A stretch of 38,391 bases of DNA, taken from NCBI GenBank assembly GCA_030592285.1, contig JAUVJU010000004.1, positions 1 through 38,391 of the forward strand, read 5' to 3'. Every line of letters begins with the position of its first letter. Position 1 is the first letter of the stretch. A program made the translations under genes and the position numbers. Below the pieces are notes generated by a model. It was not told the DNA's origin. It did not search any database and worked only from the letters and a program-made list of their open reading frames with translations. This document shows positions 1 to 6,589 of this stretch, in pieces. The stretch is from Caldifarciminota bacterium (GTDB taxonomy: Bacteria; Hydrothermota; 32-111).

Positions 1-249
1 AAGGAGATTTTTATCACTCAATTAAAAACACCAAGAAATAATAATATTGATATTGCAGATAATATTATTACCAATGGAATAATCAAAATTAAAAGTGATA
101 TATTCACATATCAAATAATTGATTGCTCAGGAAGAACTATTCAAATAGGTAATATTAAGAACAATGAAATAACAGTTAATAATTTAAATACAGGATTATA
201 TTTTCTTAAAGCAAATAATAATTTAATTAGGTTTATGATCATCAAATGA
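1..249 (+). CDS. C-terminal end of an exported protein with a T9SS-type sorting tail (partial)
   Basis: Frame 1 is open from the window edge to a TGA and gives the last 82 residues of a protein whose start lies outside. The last ~55 residues follow the pattern of the type IX secretion 'type A' C-terminal sorting domain (Por_Secre_tail): a strand, then an I-I-D-C-S-G-R turn matching the usual Y-x-[IV]-x-D-x-x-G-[RK], a G-N-I step, I-T-V-N-N-L-N-T-G-L-Y-F matching L-x-x-G-x-Y, and a short Phe-Met-Ile-Ile-Lys end. In known T9SS proteins this tail directs export across the outer membrane and is then removed. The stop overlaps the smpB start by four bases (ATGA), so the two may be co-transcribed. 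The passenger domain is not visible, so the protein's own function is unknown. Confidence 0.75.
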   Translation, partial: KEIFITQLKTPRNNNIDIADNIITNGIIKIKSDIFTYQIIDCSGRTIQIGNIKNNEITVNNLNTGLYFLKANNNLIRFMIIK

Positions 250-701
250 AAAAAATTGCAAAGAACAAAAAAGCATATTTCAATTATGAGATTATAGAGG
301 AAATTGAAGTGGGTATTGTACTGGAAGGAAATGAAGTTAAATCATTAAGGAATAGTGCTTGCTCATTAAACGAGTCCTATGCTAAAATTGACCGAAACAA
401 TTTTGAGATCTTTGTGATAAATATGACAATAGATAATTATAAGTATTCATCCACTACTGATTACAATCCCAAAAGAAAGAGAAAATTATTATTACATAAA
501 AGAGAGATTATTAGATTGCTAAGAAAAACAGAAGAAAAAAATCTTACAATGGTTCCTCTAAATATTTTTTTTAATAATAGAAACATTGCTAAGATCATCT
601 TAGGTATTGTTCGCGGAAAAAAGCAATATGATAAAAGAGAACAAATAAAAAGGAGGGACTTTGAAAGAGAACAAGGTAGAACTGCCAAGTATTCTCATTA
701 G
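246..701 (+). CDS. smpB: SsrA-binding protein SmpB
   Basis: SmpB binds tmRNA (SsrA) and delivers it to stalled ribosomes for trans-translation. The 151-residue length is normal for the family. The N-terminal signature is clear: N-K-K-A-Y-F-N-Y-E-I, then an I-E-V-G-I-V-L-x-G-N-E-V-K-S-L-R block forming the first strands of the OB-fold barrel. The C-terminal tail is highly basic (I-K-R-R-D-F-E-R-E-Q), as expected for the part that folds in the mRNA channel. The ATG overlaps the preceding stop by four bases. The 3' end overlaps the following amidase by about 40 bases, and the amidase ribosome-binding site lies inside smpB. No tmRNA gene was recognised in the window. Confidence 0.96.
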   Translation: MKKIAKNKKAYFNYEIIEEIEVGIVLEGNEVKSLRNSACSLNESYAKIDRNNFEIFVINMTIDNYKYSSTTDYNPKRKRKLLLHKREIIRLLRKTEEKNLTMVPLNIFFNNRNIAKIILGIVRGKKQYDKREQIKRRDFEREQGRTAKYSH

Positions 702-2097
702 TATTTTTATACTTGCATTGCTTTCATTCACTTTTATTAATGCAAATAACTATTACACAATAAATATCAATGAAAACATTGACTCATTGGCTTTATATAA
801 TATTGATAATATTGATTATATTGATTTAAATGTGTTTGTTTCAGCATTAAATTTAAAATCATTTTTTAAGAGAACACAGGAATCATTTAGGATTGAATCC
901 GATAATAGTTATGCCATTCTTTCTATAAATTCTCCATTCTATAGACAGGATGGTAAAATTTATAAAATGCCATTCTCCCCAATTTACTATAATGATCTAA
1001 TGCTTTTCCCAATATACTCAATAAAGCAGATATTCTCAAAACTGCTCAGTTCAAATGCATCCATTGATAATCATTCAATAACAATTAAGGAACAATGTAT
1101 TATTAAGAAAATCATTGAAAATAAAAAAAGTATTGATATTGTATTTAATCATTTGCCCAAATATGAAACAAATACAACATTAAGGGATATCATATTATTT
1201 ATCAACAAATGTGGCACAGATAATATAATTTTATCACAAAAAAAGAAAACAGGTCTTCTTCGTGCTCGTGAAATTATTACAGATAATAATGATATTACAT
1301 TTATTCTTACTTATGATCCTAAAATGAAATTGGATTATATTGATGAAAAGGGTGATACATTAAAATTATTTTTTAAGGAAAGACAAACTCAACCATCAGG
1401 CAATAATACAATGGAAATTAAAACCATTATTATTGATGCAGGTCATGGTGGAAAGGACCCAGGTGCAATTGGTCCTACAGGACTGAAAGAGAAAATAGTT
1501 GTTTTGGATATTTCCTTTCGTCTTAAAGAACTTATTACTGCAAATTTTAAAAACATCAAGGTTATTATGACTCGCACAACCGATAAATATGTATCATTAA
1601 AAGATAGAACAATGTTGGCAAATAAATATCCCAATGCAATTTTTATTTCCATTCATTGTAATGCTTCGCATAATAAAAATGCAAAGGGTGCCGAAATGTA
1701 TTTTCTTTCAACTGCCAAAACAGACTGGGCAAGGGCAGTAGAGGAAAGAGAGAATGCATCCTTGGCATTTGATATTAGTACAGAAGATAAAAAGGGCTTG
1801 GATTTTATATTATGGGATCTTGCCCAAAATGAATTCTTAAAAGAATCAAGTCACTTAGCGGAATTAATTCAGGGGAATTTTGAAATTAATACAAAAAATC
1901 CAAGAGGGCTTAATCAAGCAGGATTCTATGTTTTAAAGGGGAATTATATGCCTGCTGTACTTGTAGAGGCAGCATTTCTTTCTAATAAAGAGGAAGAAAA
2001 ACTACTGAAAACAGCTGATTTCAGAAAGAAAATTGCAAAGAATATATTTAATGGTATTAAAAAGTTTTTAAGTGATTATGAAAAAAAGAATCAATAA
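661..2097 (+). CDS. N-acetylmuramoyl-L-alanine amidase (Amidase_3/AmiC type)
   Basis: Zinc amidase that cuts the bond between MurNAc and L-Ala in peptidoglycan and acts outside the cytoplasm. A hydrophobic segment at residues ~9-28 is a signal peptide or anchor. Residues ~45-145 resemble the copper-amine-oxidase-N-like or AMIN-type wall-binding modules, and ~145-240 form a second beta-rich region; both are tentative. The catalytic domain starts near 253 with D-A-G-H-G-G. Visible zinc or catalytic residues are His262, Glu277, His332 (S-I-H-C-N-A) and Glu436 (V-L-V-E-A-A-F-L-S-N). The start is TTG, chosen because AGGAGGG (651-657) sits three bases upstream, inside smpB. The 3' end overlaps murI, so the two peptidoglycan genes are probably co-translated. 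Confidence 0.93.
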   Translation: MKENKVELPSILISIFILALLSFTFINANNYYTININENIDSLALYNIDNIDYIDLNVFVSALNLKSFFKRTQESFRIESDNSYAILSINSPFYRQDGKIYKMPFSPIYYNDLMLFPIYSIKQIFSKLLSSNASIDNHSITIKEQCIIKKIIENKKSIDIVFNHLPKYETNTTLRDIILFINKCGTDNIILSQKKKTGLLRAREIITDNNDITFILTYDPKMKLDYIDEKGDTLKLFFKERQTQPSGNNTMEIKTIIIDAGHGGKDPGAIGPTGLKEKIVVLDISFRLKELITANFKNIKVIMTRTTDKYVSLKDRTMLANKYPNAIFISIHCNASHNKNAKGAEMYFLSTAKTDWARAVEERENASLAFDISTEDKKGLDFILWDLAQNEFLKESSHLAELIQGNFEINTKNPRGLNQAGFYVLKGNYMPAVLVEAAFLSNKEEEKLLKTADFRKKIAKNIFNGIKKFLSDYEKKNQ

Positions 2098-2896
2098 TTT
2101 ACCCATTGGTATTTTTGACAGCGGCGTAGGCGGACTCACTGTTGTTAAAGAAATACTTAAAAAACTTCCAAATGAAAACATCATCTATTTTGGTGATACT
2201 GCAAGGGTTCCCTATGGTCCCAAATCATCAGATACAATTAGACATTTTGCTTTGCAGGATACAGCATTCCTTATATCAAAAAAAGTAAAACTCATTGTTG
2301 TTGCCTGCAATTCCGTATCCTCTAATGCAATGCCAGTTTTAAAAAGGCATTACAAATTACCAATTATTGATGTTCTGAAACCAAATGCTGAATATGCCGC
2401 ATATTCCACAAAAAATAATGTAATTGGAATTATTGGTACACATGCAACCATAGAATCCGGTGCATATGAAAAATATATTAATAGGATCAATCCATTATCA
2501 AAGGTTATAAAAATTCCCACTCCCCTTCTTGTCCCTATTGCAGAGGAGGGCTGGGCAAATCATCAAATTGCTCATGATATACTGAAAATTTATCTTGCAC
2601 CATTAATTAGAAAAGGAATTGATACATTAATACTTGGATGTACACATTACCCTTTATTTGAAAAATCATTAAAAAATATTGCTGGTAAGAATATTAAAAT
2701 AATCAATTCAGCAAGATACACGGCTAAAACAGTTAAGGATATTTTGATTAATGAAAATATATTAAATAATGATAAAAAGAAAGGGGATATTCGCTTCTAT
2801 CTTAGCGATATCCCCAGAAATTTTAAATATGTTGCAAAACAGTTTTTAAAAATGCCTGTTTCAAATGTTAAAAAGATCAATATTGAAAAGTATTAA
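2078..2896 (+). CDS. murI: Glutamate racemase MurI
   Basis: Cofactor-independent racemase making D-glutamate for peptidoglycan precursors in the cytoplasm. With the ATG chosen here (272 residues) the protein opens K-K-R-I-N-N-L-P-I-G-I-F-D-S-G-V-G-G-L, the family signature. The two catalytic cysteines are Cys77 in V-V-A-C-N-S-V-S and Cys188 in L-I-L-G-C-T-H-Y-P-L. Y-F-G-D-T-A-R-V-P-Y-G-P-K-S is also typical. A GTG six bases upstream (2072) could be used instead; neither start has a strong ribosome-binding site, consistent with coupling to the overlapping amidase. The gene ends in a four-base convergent overlap with the gene on the other strand, leaving no room for an intergenic terminator. 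Confidence 0.95.
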   Translation: MKKRINNLPIGIFDSGVGGLTVVKEILKKLPNENIIYFGDTARVPYGPKSSDTIRHFALQDTAFLISKKVKLIVVACNSVSSNAMPVLKRHYKLPIIDVLKPNAEYAAYSTKNNVIGIIGTHATIESGAYEKYINRINPLSKVIKIPTPLLVPIAEEGWANHQIAHDILKIYLAPLIRKGIDTLILGCTHYPLFEKSLKNIAGKNIKIINSARYTAKTVKDILINENILNNDKKKGDIRFYLSDIPRNFKYVAKQFLKMPVSNVKKINIEKY

Positions 2897-3486
2897 TCAA
2901 TTGATGTATTGAATCCCTTAATAAAGTAAACCTCAATTTTCTTTGATGTCTTGTCTTCAATTATTACTGGCATAGAATCATAATCAAAGCCAATAATTGT
3001 ATATTTTGTAACATCCATATTAAGCTTTTCAATTACTTTCTTTTCTTTTTTTGTTAAATCCTCTCTCTCTATTAATTCAGTATATGTTGATCTATCCGGC
3101 TGAAAAATCCCTATTGCAAATGTACCCGGTTCACCTCTCTGTGCTCCGTGTTTTCCGGAAAGCATATTATCCGCAATTTCAAGTGGATTCAATAATTCAT
3201 AGAATTGAATATCATTTTCATTATATGGACATTTTGTGAATGGATTTAATATATCAAATTCATTTATATATTGTATGATCTTTGGATCTTGCTCTTTGGG
3301 TAATAATCCAATATTGTCAAGGGATGCAACCTTTTCATAAGCAGCTCTGCAGGCATGAACATTTGATATAACATGATACTTATTATTTCTCCTTATGTTC
3401 TCAATATAACCGGGATATATTAGAATATATAGAAGACCTGCTAATGCTATTATTATACCAATTTCAAGAAATGGAAATTTTTTCAT
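2893..3486 (-). CDS. Pilin/pseudopilin-like exported protein
   Basis: 197 residues. The N-terminus is short and basic (M-K-K), then F-P-F-L-E-I-G followed by ~16 hydrophobic residues and a helix rich in Asn, Arg and Lys, which is the layout of type IV pilins and type II secretion pseudopilins. Glu8 takes the place of the conserved Glu5 if cleavage falls between Lys3 and Phe4. The residue before that site is Lys rather than the normal Gly, so processing is doubtful. The rest is a ~165-residue globular domain that I do not recognise. The C-terminal part ends on a beta-like stretch (I-E-V-Y-F-I-K-G-F). It has its own promoter and an AAGGAG site seven bases before the ATG. It could instead be a simple membrane-anchored protein. 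Confidence 0.55.
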   Translation of the reverse strand: MKKFPFLEIGIIIALAGLLYILIYPGYIENIRRNNKYHVISNVHACRAAYEKVASLDNIGLLPKEQDPKIIQYINEFDILNPFTKCPYNENDIQFYELLNPLEIADNMLSGKHGAQRGEPGTFAIGIFQPDRSTYTELIEREDLTKKEKKVIEKLNMDVTKYTIIGFDYDSMPVIIEDKTSKKIEVYFIKGFNTSID

Positions 3487-3520
3487 AATTTAACTCCTTA
3501 TAACTGTATTTCAATATTTG

Positions 3521-3548
3521 ATTATAATAAATATATAAATAGTGTCAA
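3521..3548 (-). promoter_or_regulatory. Sigma-70-type promoter of the pilin-like gene
   Basis: On the minus strand TTGACA (3543-3548) and TATAAT (3521-3526) are both perfect consensus hexamers, 16 bases apart. They lie about 35 bases upstream of the ATG, with the AAGGAG site in between. Confidence 0.7.
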
Positions 3549-3900
3549 TATCAAAATGAAATATTGTGATTACCAAAAAAATTGTCCACTTATAAATCCT
3601 GAGCCTGCCGATGCAGGAATGACGCGGAAAAAATAAGAGAAGAAGAAAAGAAAATACTGGATGCGGCATTTCACCTCGGCGAACTTTCAGCAGTACGGCA
3701 TGCCGTGCGGGTTTTCTGCCCAATGACACCGCAGTCTTTTTCACTTCCTTCCCATACTTTTAGTACCTTTAACTTTTAATAATAACATCATTATTTTATT
3801 CTTCAATGGATATTATACGACACACGATGACAAACCCTTCGGCCATTCGTGTAGGCTTATGGCGGGAAATCTCAGAATGAAACAGGGATCGGAGAAAACA
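3549..3900. other. Non-coding stretch with repeat-like, GC-richer patch
   Basis: I see no convincing gene here. From about 3597 to 3745 the base composition is clearly richer in G and C than the surroundings. The patch holds a CCTGC-N4-GCAGG hairpin (3604-3617) next to a GTCATTCC-type sequence on the other strand, a style common in dispersed intergenic repeats. It also holds a perfect 12-base palindrome, ACGGCATGCCGT (3695-3706). At 3565-3590 a sequence resembling the inverted end of the element at 21620-22105 occurs (TGTGATTACCA, then an A-run, then TGTCCACT). A 77-codon open frame on the minus strand crosses the patch but has no ribosome-binding site or recognisable protein. Best read as remains of mobile or repeat DNA. 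Confidence 0.5.
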
Positions 3901-4272
3901 TTAGTTTATTTGACTGATAAATTCATGTATTCTTTCACTATCTTCTTTTTCCTTTTTCCCTTTATAATATATTTCAATGAAACATATCTCGTTCTTATCT
4001 TTAAAAAGTGCATATATAATCCTTATCCCTGATCTTACTCCTTTTCCTTTCATTGATTTGCATGCGAATTTTTTTAATTTGTAAATATCAACAATTTTAT
4101 TTTTATACCCTTTTAATTGAAAGCAAGATTTATTATCGGTACATTTAATATGTAATAATTCTATTGCATTTTTCTTTGCATTTTCAAAATCCTCATCTAG
4201 AGTTCTGTACTTTTTGAAAAGCATTTTAAATTCCTTTGTGAATTTCTCTGTCTCAACATATTTAATCTCCAT
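3901..4272 (-). CDS. RelE/ParE-superfamily toxin of a toxin-antitoxin pair
   Basis: 123 residues with the small RelE/HigB-like layout: an N-terminal helical hairpin (F-T-K-E-F-K-M-L-F-K-K-Y), a middle strand and basic loop (C-F-Q-L-K-G-Y, then K-S-M-K-G-K-G-V-R-S-G-I-R-I-I-Y-A-L), and a final strand I-C-F-I-E-I-Y-Y-K-G-K-K-E followed by a helix. R-S-G-I-R-I-I-Y plus I-E-I-Y-Y-K-G-K is characteristic of this superfamily, whose best-known members cut mRNA on the ribosome. The start overlaps the end of the upstream antitoxin gene by 11 bases, so the two form one operon with the antitoxin first. The target is inferred from the family, not shown. Confidence 0.75.
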   Translation of the reverse strand: MEIKYVETEKFTKEFKMLFKKYRTLDEDFENAKKNAIELLHIKCTDNKSCFQLKGYKNKIVDIYKLKKFACKSMKGKGVRSGIRIIYALFKDKNEICFIEIYYKGKKEKEDSERIHEFISQIN

Positions 4273-5029
4273 ATTCCCTTACGGATGTTTCATTTGTTCT
4301 ATAGAAAACAGATTCATATTCAATTCTTTTGCCCTCATCTGCTGTAATCCATGGTACATCCCTGTGAGAATATACTGACAATTCATCTGCATTTTTGTCG
4401 GATAAACGGTTCAATATCTCATTTATATGCTCTAATTCCCTTGCATTAATTATGGAGAGATTGGGTTCTTTCGTTGGAAGGTACTTTTTTTGATCATAGG
4501 AAAAATGCTTGTTTTCTACAATGCAAATCTCATCATCACTCTCCATTTGTTCAATAACCTTCATAAATTCAATAGGCGTGGGTCCATAGAGATTTTTAAT
4601 GTAAGTTAAACCCATAATCTGTTCTTCATATTTTTCATAATAATCAAAATCAATGAAATATAATAATTTATAAATAACTGTTTCTCCAACATTCGGTTTC
4701 CCACCTACTTTTTTTAATATATACAATAATATTTGTTTGAACTTATCTATTTTTTTCTGAGGGATACTAATACGCATTTCATTCTTTTTATAATTTACAT
4801 TATTTTTGGAATTAATCTCAATTTCATATTTCTCAATCTTTCCATGAAGAAATGATTCTACCAGAATGTTATAATAATTAGCAAGGTTTTTTGCCTGTTC
4901 AATGGTTAAACTCTTTTTCCCATTTTCAATGTTTCTATATGAAGGCCGTGATATTCCAAGATAATCACTTATTTCTTTTTGAGAAGAATTCTTCTTTTCT
5001 CTCAATAATTTTATAATACTGTTATCCAT
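4262..5029 (-). CDS. XRE-type HTH antitoxin with Panacea (SocA-like) domain
   Basis: 255 residues in two parts. Residues ~4-60 are an XRE helix-turn-helix: S-Q-K-E-I-S-D-Y-L-G-I-S-R-P-S-Y-R-N-I-E is the recognition region, followed by I-E-Q-A-K-N-L-A. Residues ~105-250 match the Panacea/SocA-like domain (G-E-T-V-I-Y-K-L-L-Y-F-I-D-F-D-Y-Y, then L-Y-G-P-T-P-I-E-F, and S-V-Y-S-H-R-D-V-P-W near the end). In known PanAT systems the Panacea domain neutralises the toxin and an added HTH represses the operon. The ATG has AGGAG six bases upstream and a strong promoter. The toxin overlaps its 3' end. Domain calls are from sequence patterns read by eye. Confidence 0.85.
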   Translation of the reverse strand: MDNSIIKLLREKKNSSQKEISDYLGISRPSYRNIENGKKSLTIEQAKNLANYYNILVESFLHGKIEKYEIEINSKNNVNYKKNEMRISIPQKKIDKFKQILLYILKKVGGKPNVGETVIYKLLYFIDFDYYEKYEEQIMGLTYIKNLYGPTPIEFMKVIEQMESDDEICIVENKHFSYDQKKYLPTKEPNLSIINARELEHINEILNRLSDKNADELSVYSHRDVPWITADEGKRIEYESVFYRTNETSVREYGD

Positions 5030-5042
5030 ACAATCTCCTGTT

Positions 5043-5080
5043 TATTACTAATAATATAGCATTGTTAATTTTTTTGTCAA
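5043..5080 (-). promoter_or_regulatory. Promoter and likely autoregulatory operator of the toxin-antitoxin operon
   Basis: The minus strand carries TTGACA (5075-5080), a 16-base spacer and TATATT (5053-5058) preceded by TGC, which gives an extended -10. The predicted transcript start is only ~17 bases before the antitoxin ATG. An inverted repeat TATTA-N4-TAATA (5043-5056) overlaps the -10 and start site. That is where an XRE antitoxin would be expected to bind to repress its own operon; the binding is inference. Confidence 0.6.
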
Positions 5081-5163
5081 TAGCTGTGTGAATTATTTTT
5101 CCAGTCATTTTGATATTTATGGTAATTACGGAAGCATAAGTACAGAAAGATGGCAGTTCACGA

Positions 5164-5223
5164 AACATATTCCTCAAATTATTCAGAATATATCCTCAGA
5201 TTAGGGCGGTTCGCGAACCGCCC
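5164..5223. repeat. Dispersed repeat unit and 20-base palindrome
   Basis: Within the 317-base gap between the antitoxin and dCMP deaminase genes there are two repeat-like pieces. At 5164-5184 is a 21-base unit AACATATTCCTCAAATTATTC that reappears near-identically in the 21.9-22.1 kb element. At 5204-5223 is a perfect 20-base palindrome centred on TTCGCGAA with GC-rich arms, unlike the AT-rich surroundings. The rest of the gap (5224-5346) holds nothing I can name. Confidence 0.65.
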
Positions 5224-5346
5224 CTACAAATGGACAAATATAGAGGGGACGGAGGATGCAAATATGCAATTATATCTGTAAGCTATGTTATATCCAAATA
5301 CTTATAGAGATTTCTTAAAAAATGAGATTTTACAATTATATGTTTT

Positions 5347-5823
5347 TCAATCTATCTTTTTGCTGCTTAACTGTATTACTTCCACCCCTGCCTCTTTCAG
5401 AATTTCAGTAGATAATTCATCCGGATAACCCTGATCAATGAATATTCGTTTAATACCGGCATTGATCATCATTTTTGCACAAATAAAACATGGCTGTGTT
5501 GTTACAAACATATCAGAGCCCTCAATGTTTATGCCTGTTTTTGCCGCCTGTATTATTGCATTCTGCTCAGCATGCACAGCTCTACATATTTCATGTCTTT
5601 CCCCTGATGGAATGTTCATCTTTTCTCTTAGGCATCCACCAATTTCATCACAATGCGGCACTCCCTTTGGAGGTCCATTGTAGCCTGTTGCTACAATATG
5701 TCTATCCTTAACTATTATTGCTCCCACTTCCCTTCTCAAACATGTTGATCGTTTTGCAACAAGTTTCGTAATGCCCATAAAATATGTTTCCCATGAAGGT
5801 CTTTTTCCTTTATTATTTTCCAT
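5347..5823 (-). CDS. dCMP deaminase (ComEB-like)
   Basis: Zinc-dependent cytidine/deoxycytidylate deaminase-family enzyme, 158 residues, expected to convert dCMP to dUMP to feed dTMP synthesis in the cytoplasm. The zinc site is complete: His84 and Glu86 in H-A-E-Q-N-A-I, and Cys112 and Cys115 in [10 protein letters not shown]. The N-terminal [21 protein letters not shown] and [10 protein letters not shown] blocks are those of dCMP deaminases rather than of cytidine or tRNA deaminases. Its ATG overlaps the end of the upstream gene by 11 bases, making it the last gene of the long miaB-to-deaminase unit. No clear terminator follows. Confidence 0.93.
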   Translation of the reverse strand: MENNKGKRPSWETYFMGITKLVAKRSTCLRREVGAIIVKDRHIVATGYNGPPKGVPHCDEIGGCLREKMNIPSGERHEICRAVHAEQNAIIQAAKTGINIEGSDMFVTTQPCFICAKMMINAGIKRIFIDQGYPDELSTEILKEAGVEVIQLSSKKID

Positions 5824-6589
5824 TTTTATTCCTTTTTAAATAATTTTGCAGTATATTAACATTCTCTTTTAACTGTCCTCTATTATCCACTATTTCATTA
5901 TCATACTTTTCAAATAATGCAATAATTCTTATACCCTGTAATATGGAATAATGGTCATCCATAATTAATTCATCAGCATATTCCATTGCTCTAATTGGAT
6001 AGTACTTCATTAGTTTCAATGATTGTTCTTTTCCATATATACCTGATCTTTCATATAGCGATATTACTGTGTCAAAAGGTAATTCTTCAATAAAACTATG
6101 ATTCTTTTCAATAAAATAAATGACTGCATTTATTGCTGATACCTTAACCGATTTATTTTCATTTGCAGCAAATATTAATAATTTACCAAAATCATTTTTA
6201 TTAAAGCGGTTTTTAAGAAATGATATATATGAAATAATTGTTTTACTATTGCCATTAATAGCCAATTCCTCCATCTCACTGTCTTCAAACAATGAATCCG
6301 CTACTTTAAAAACATGCTTTATTTCAATATTATTGCTTTTCATTGATTCAATTATTAGTTTGTTATTATTAAATATTTTTAGTATACGCATTGCAATATA
6401 CTGTTTCCCATAATCATTTGTTTTCAGATAGTCAAGCATTGTTTCCATAGTGCTGTCAGGATACTGCTTAACAAGTAAAGTGTCAATTTCTGATGGATAT
6501 AAATTTAGCCCTTCCAAATATTCATTAAAATCATTTGCGTAAATTATTGATATAAAAATAAATAAAAGTATTATTATTTTACTTTTCAT
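5813..6589 (-). CDS. Exported helical protein of unknown function
   Basis: 258 residues. The ATG chosen is the one directly before a classic signal peptide ([19 protein letters not shown]). The frame stays open 57 codons upstream, but that part lies inside the preceding gene and reads like a shadow of it. The chosen start overlaps the preceding gene by 11 bases. The mature part appears all-helical, with repeating ~35-residue units (for example I-A-M-R-I-L-K-I-F and [13 protein letters not shown]), suggesting HEAT/ARM-like repeats; this is a structural guess. Placement directly after the Asn-Asp-repeat exported protein suggests the two act together outside the cytoplasm. I do not recognise the family. 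Confidence 0.7.
   Translation of the reverse strand: MKSKIIILLFIFISIIYANDFNEYLEGLNLYPSEIDTLLVKQYPDSTMETMLDYLKTNDYGKQYIAMRILKIFNNNKLIIESMKSNNIEIKHVFKVADSLFEDSEMEELAINGNSKTIISYISFLKNRFNKNDFGKLLIFAANENKSVKVSAINAVIYFIEKNHSFIEELPFDTVISLYERSGIYGKEQSLKLMKYYPIRAMEYADELIMDDHYSILQGIRIIALFEKYDNEIVDNRGQLKENVNILQNYLKRNKNGK

Noticed and set aside
1-701. tmRNA gene next to smpB
   Set aside because: No tRNA-like ends or tag-peptide frame are visible beside smpB; both flanks are coding.
3511-3744. 77-codon minus-strand open frame in the GC-richer patch
   Set aside because: No ribosome-binding site or recognisable protein; it overlaps palindromic repeat-like DNA and the promoter of the pilin-like gene.
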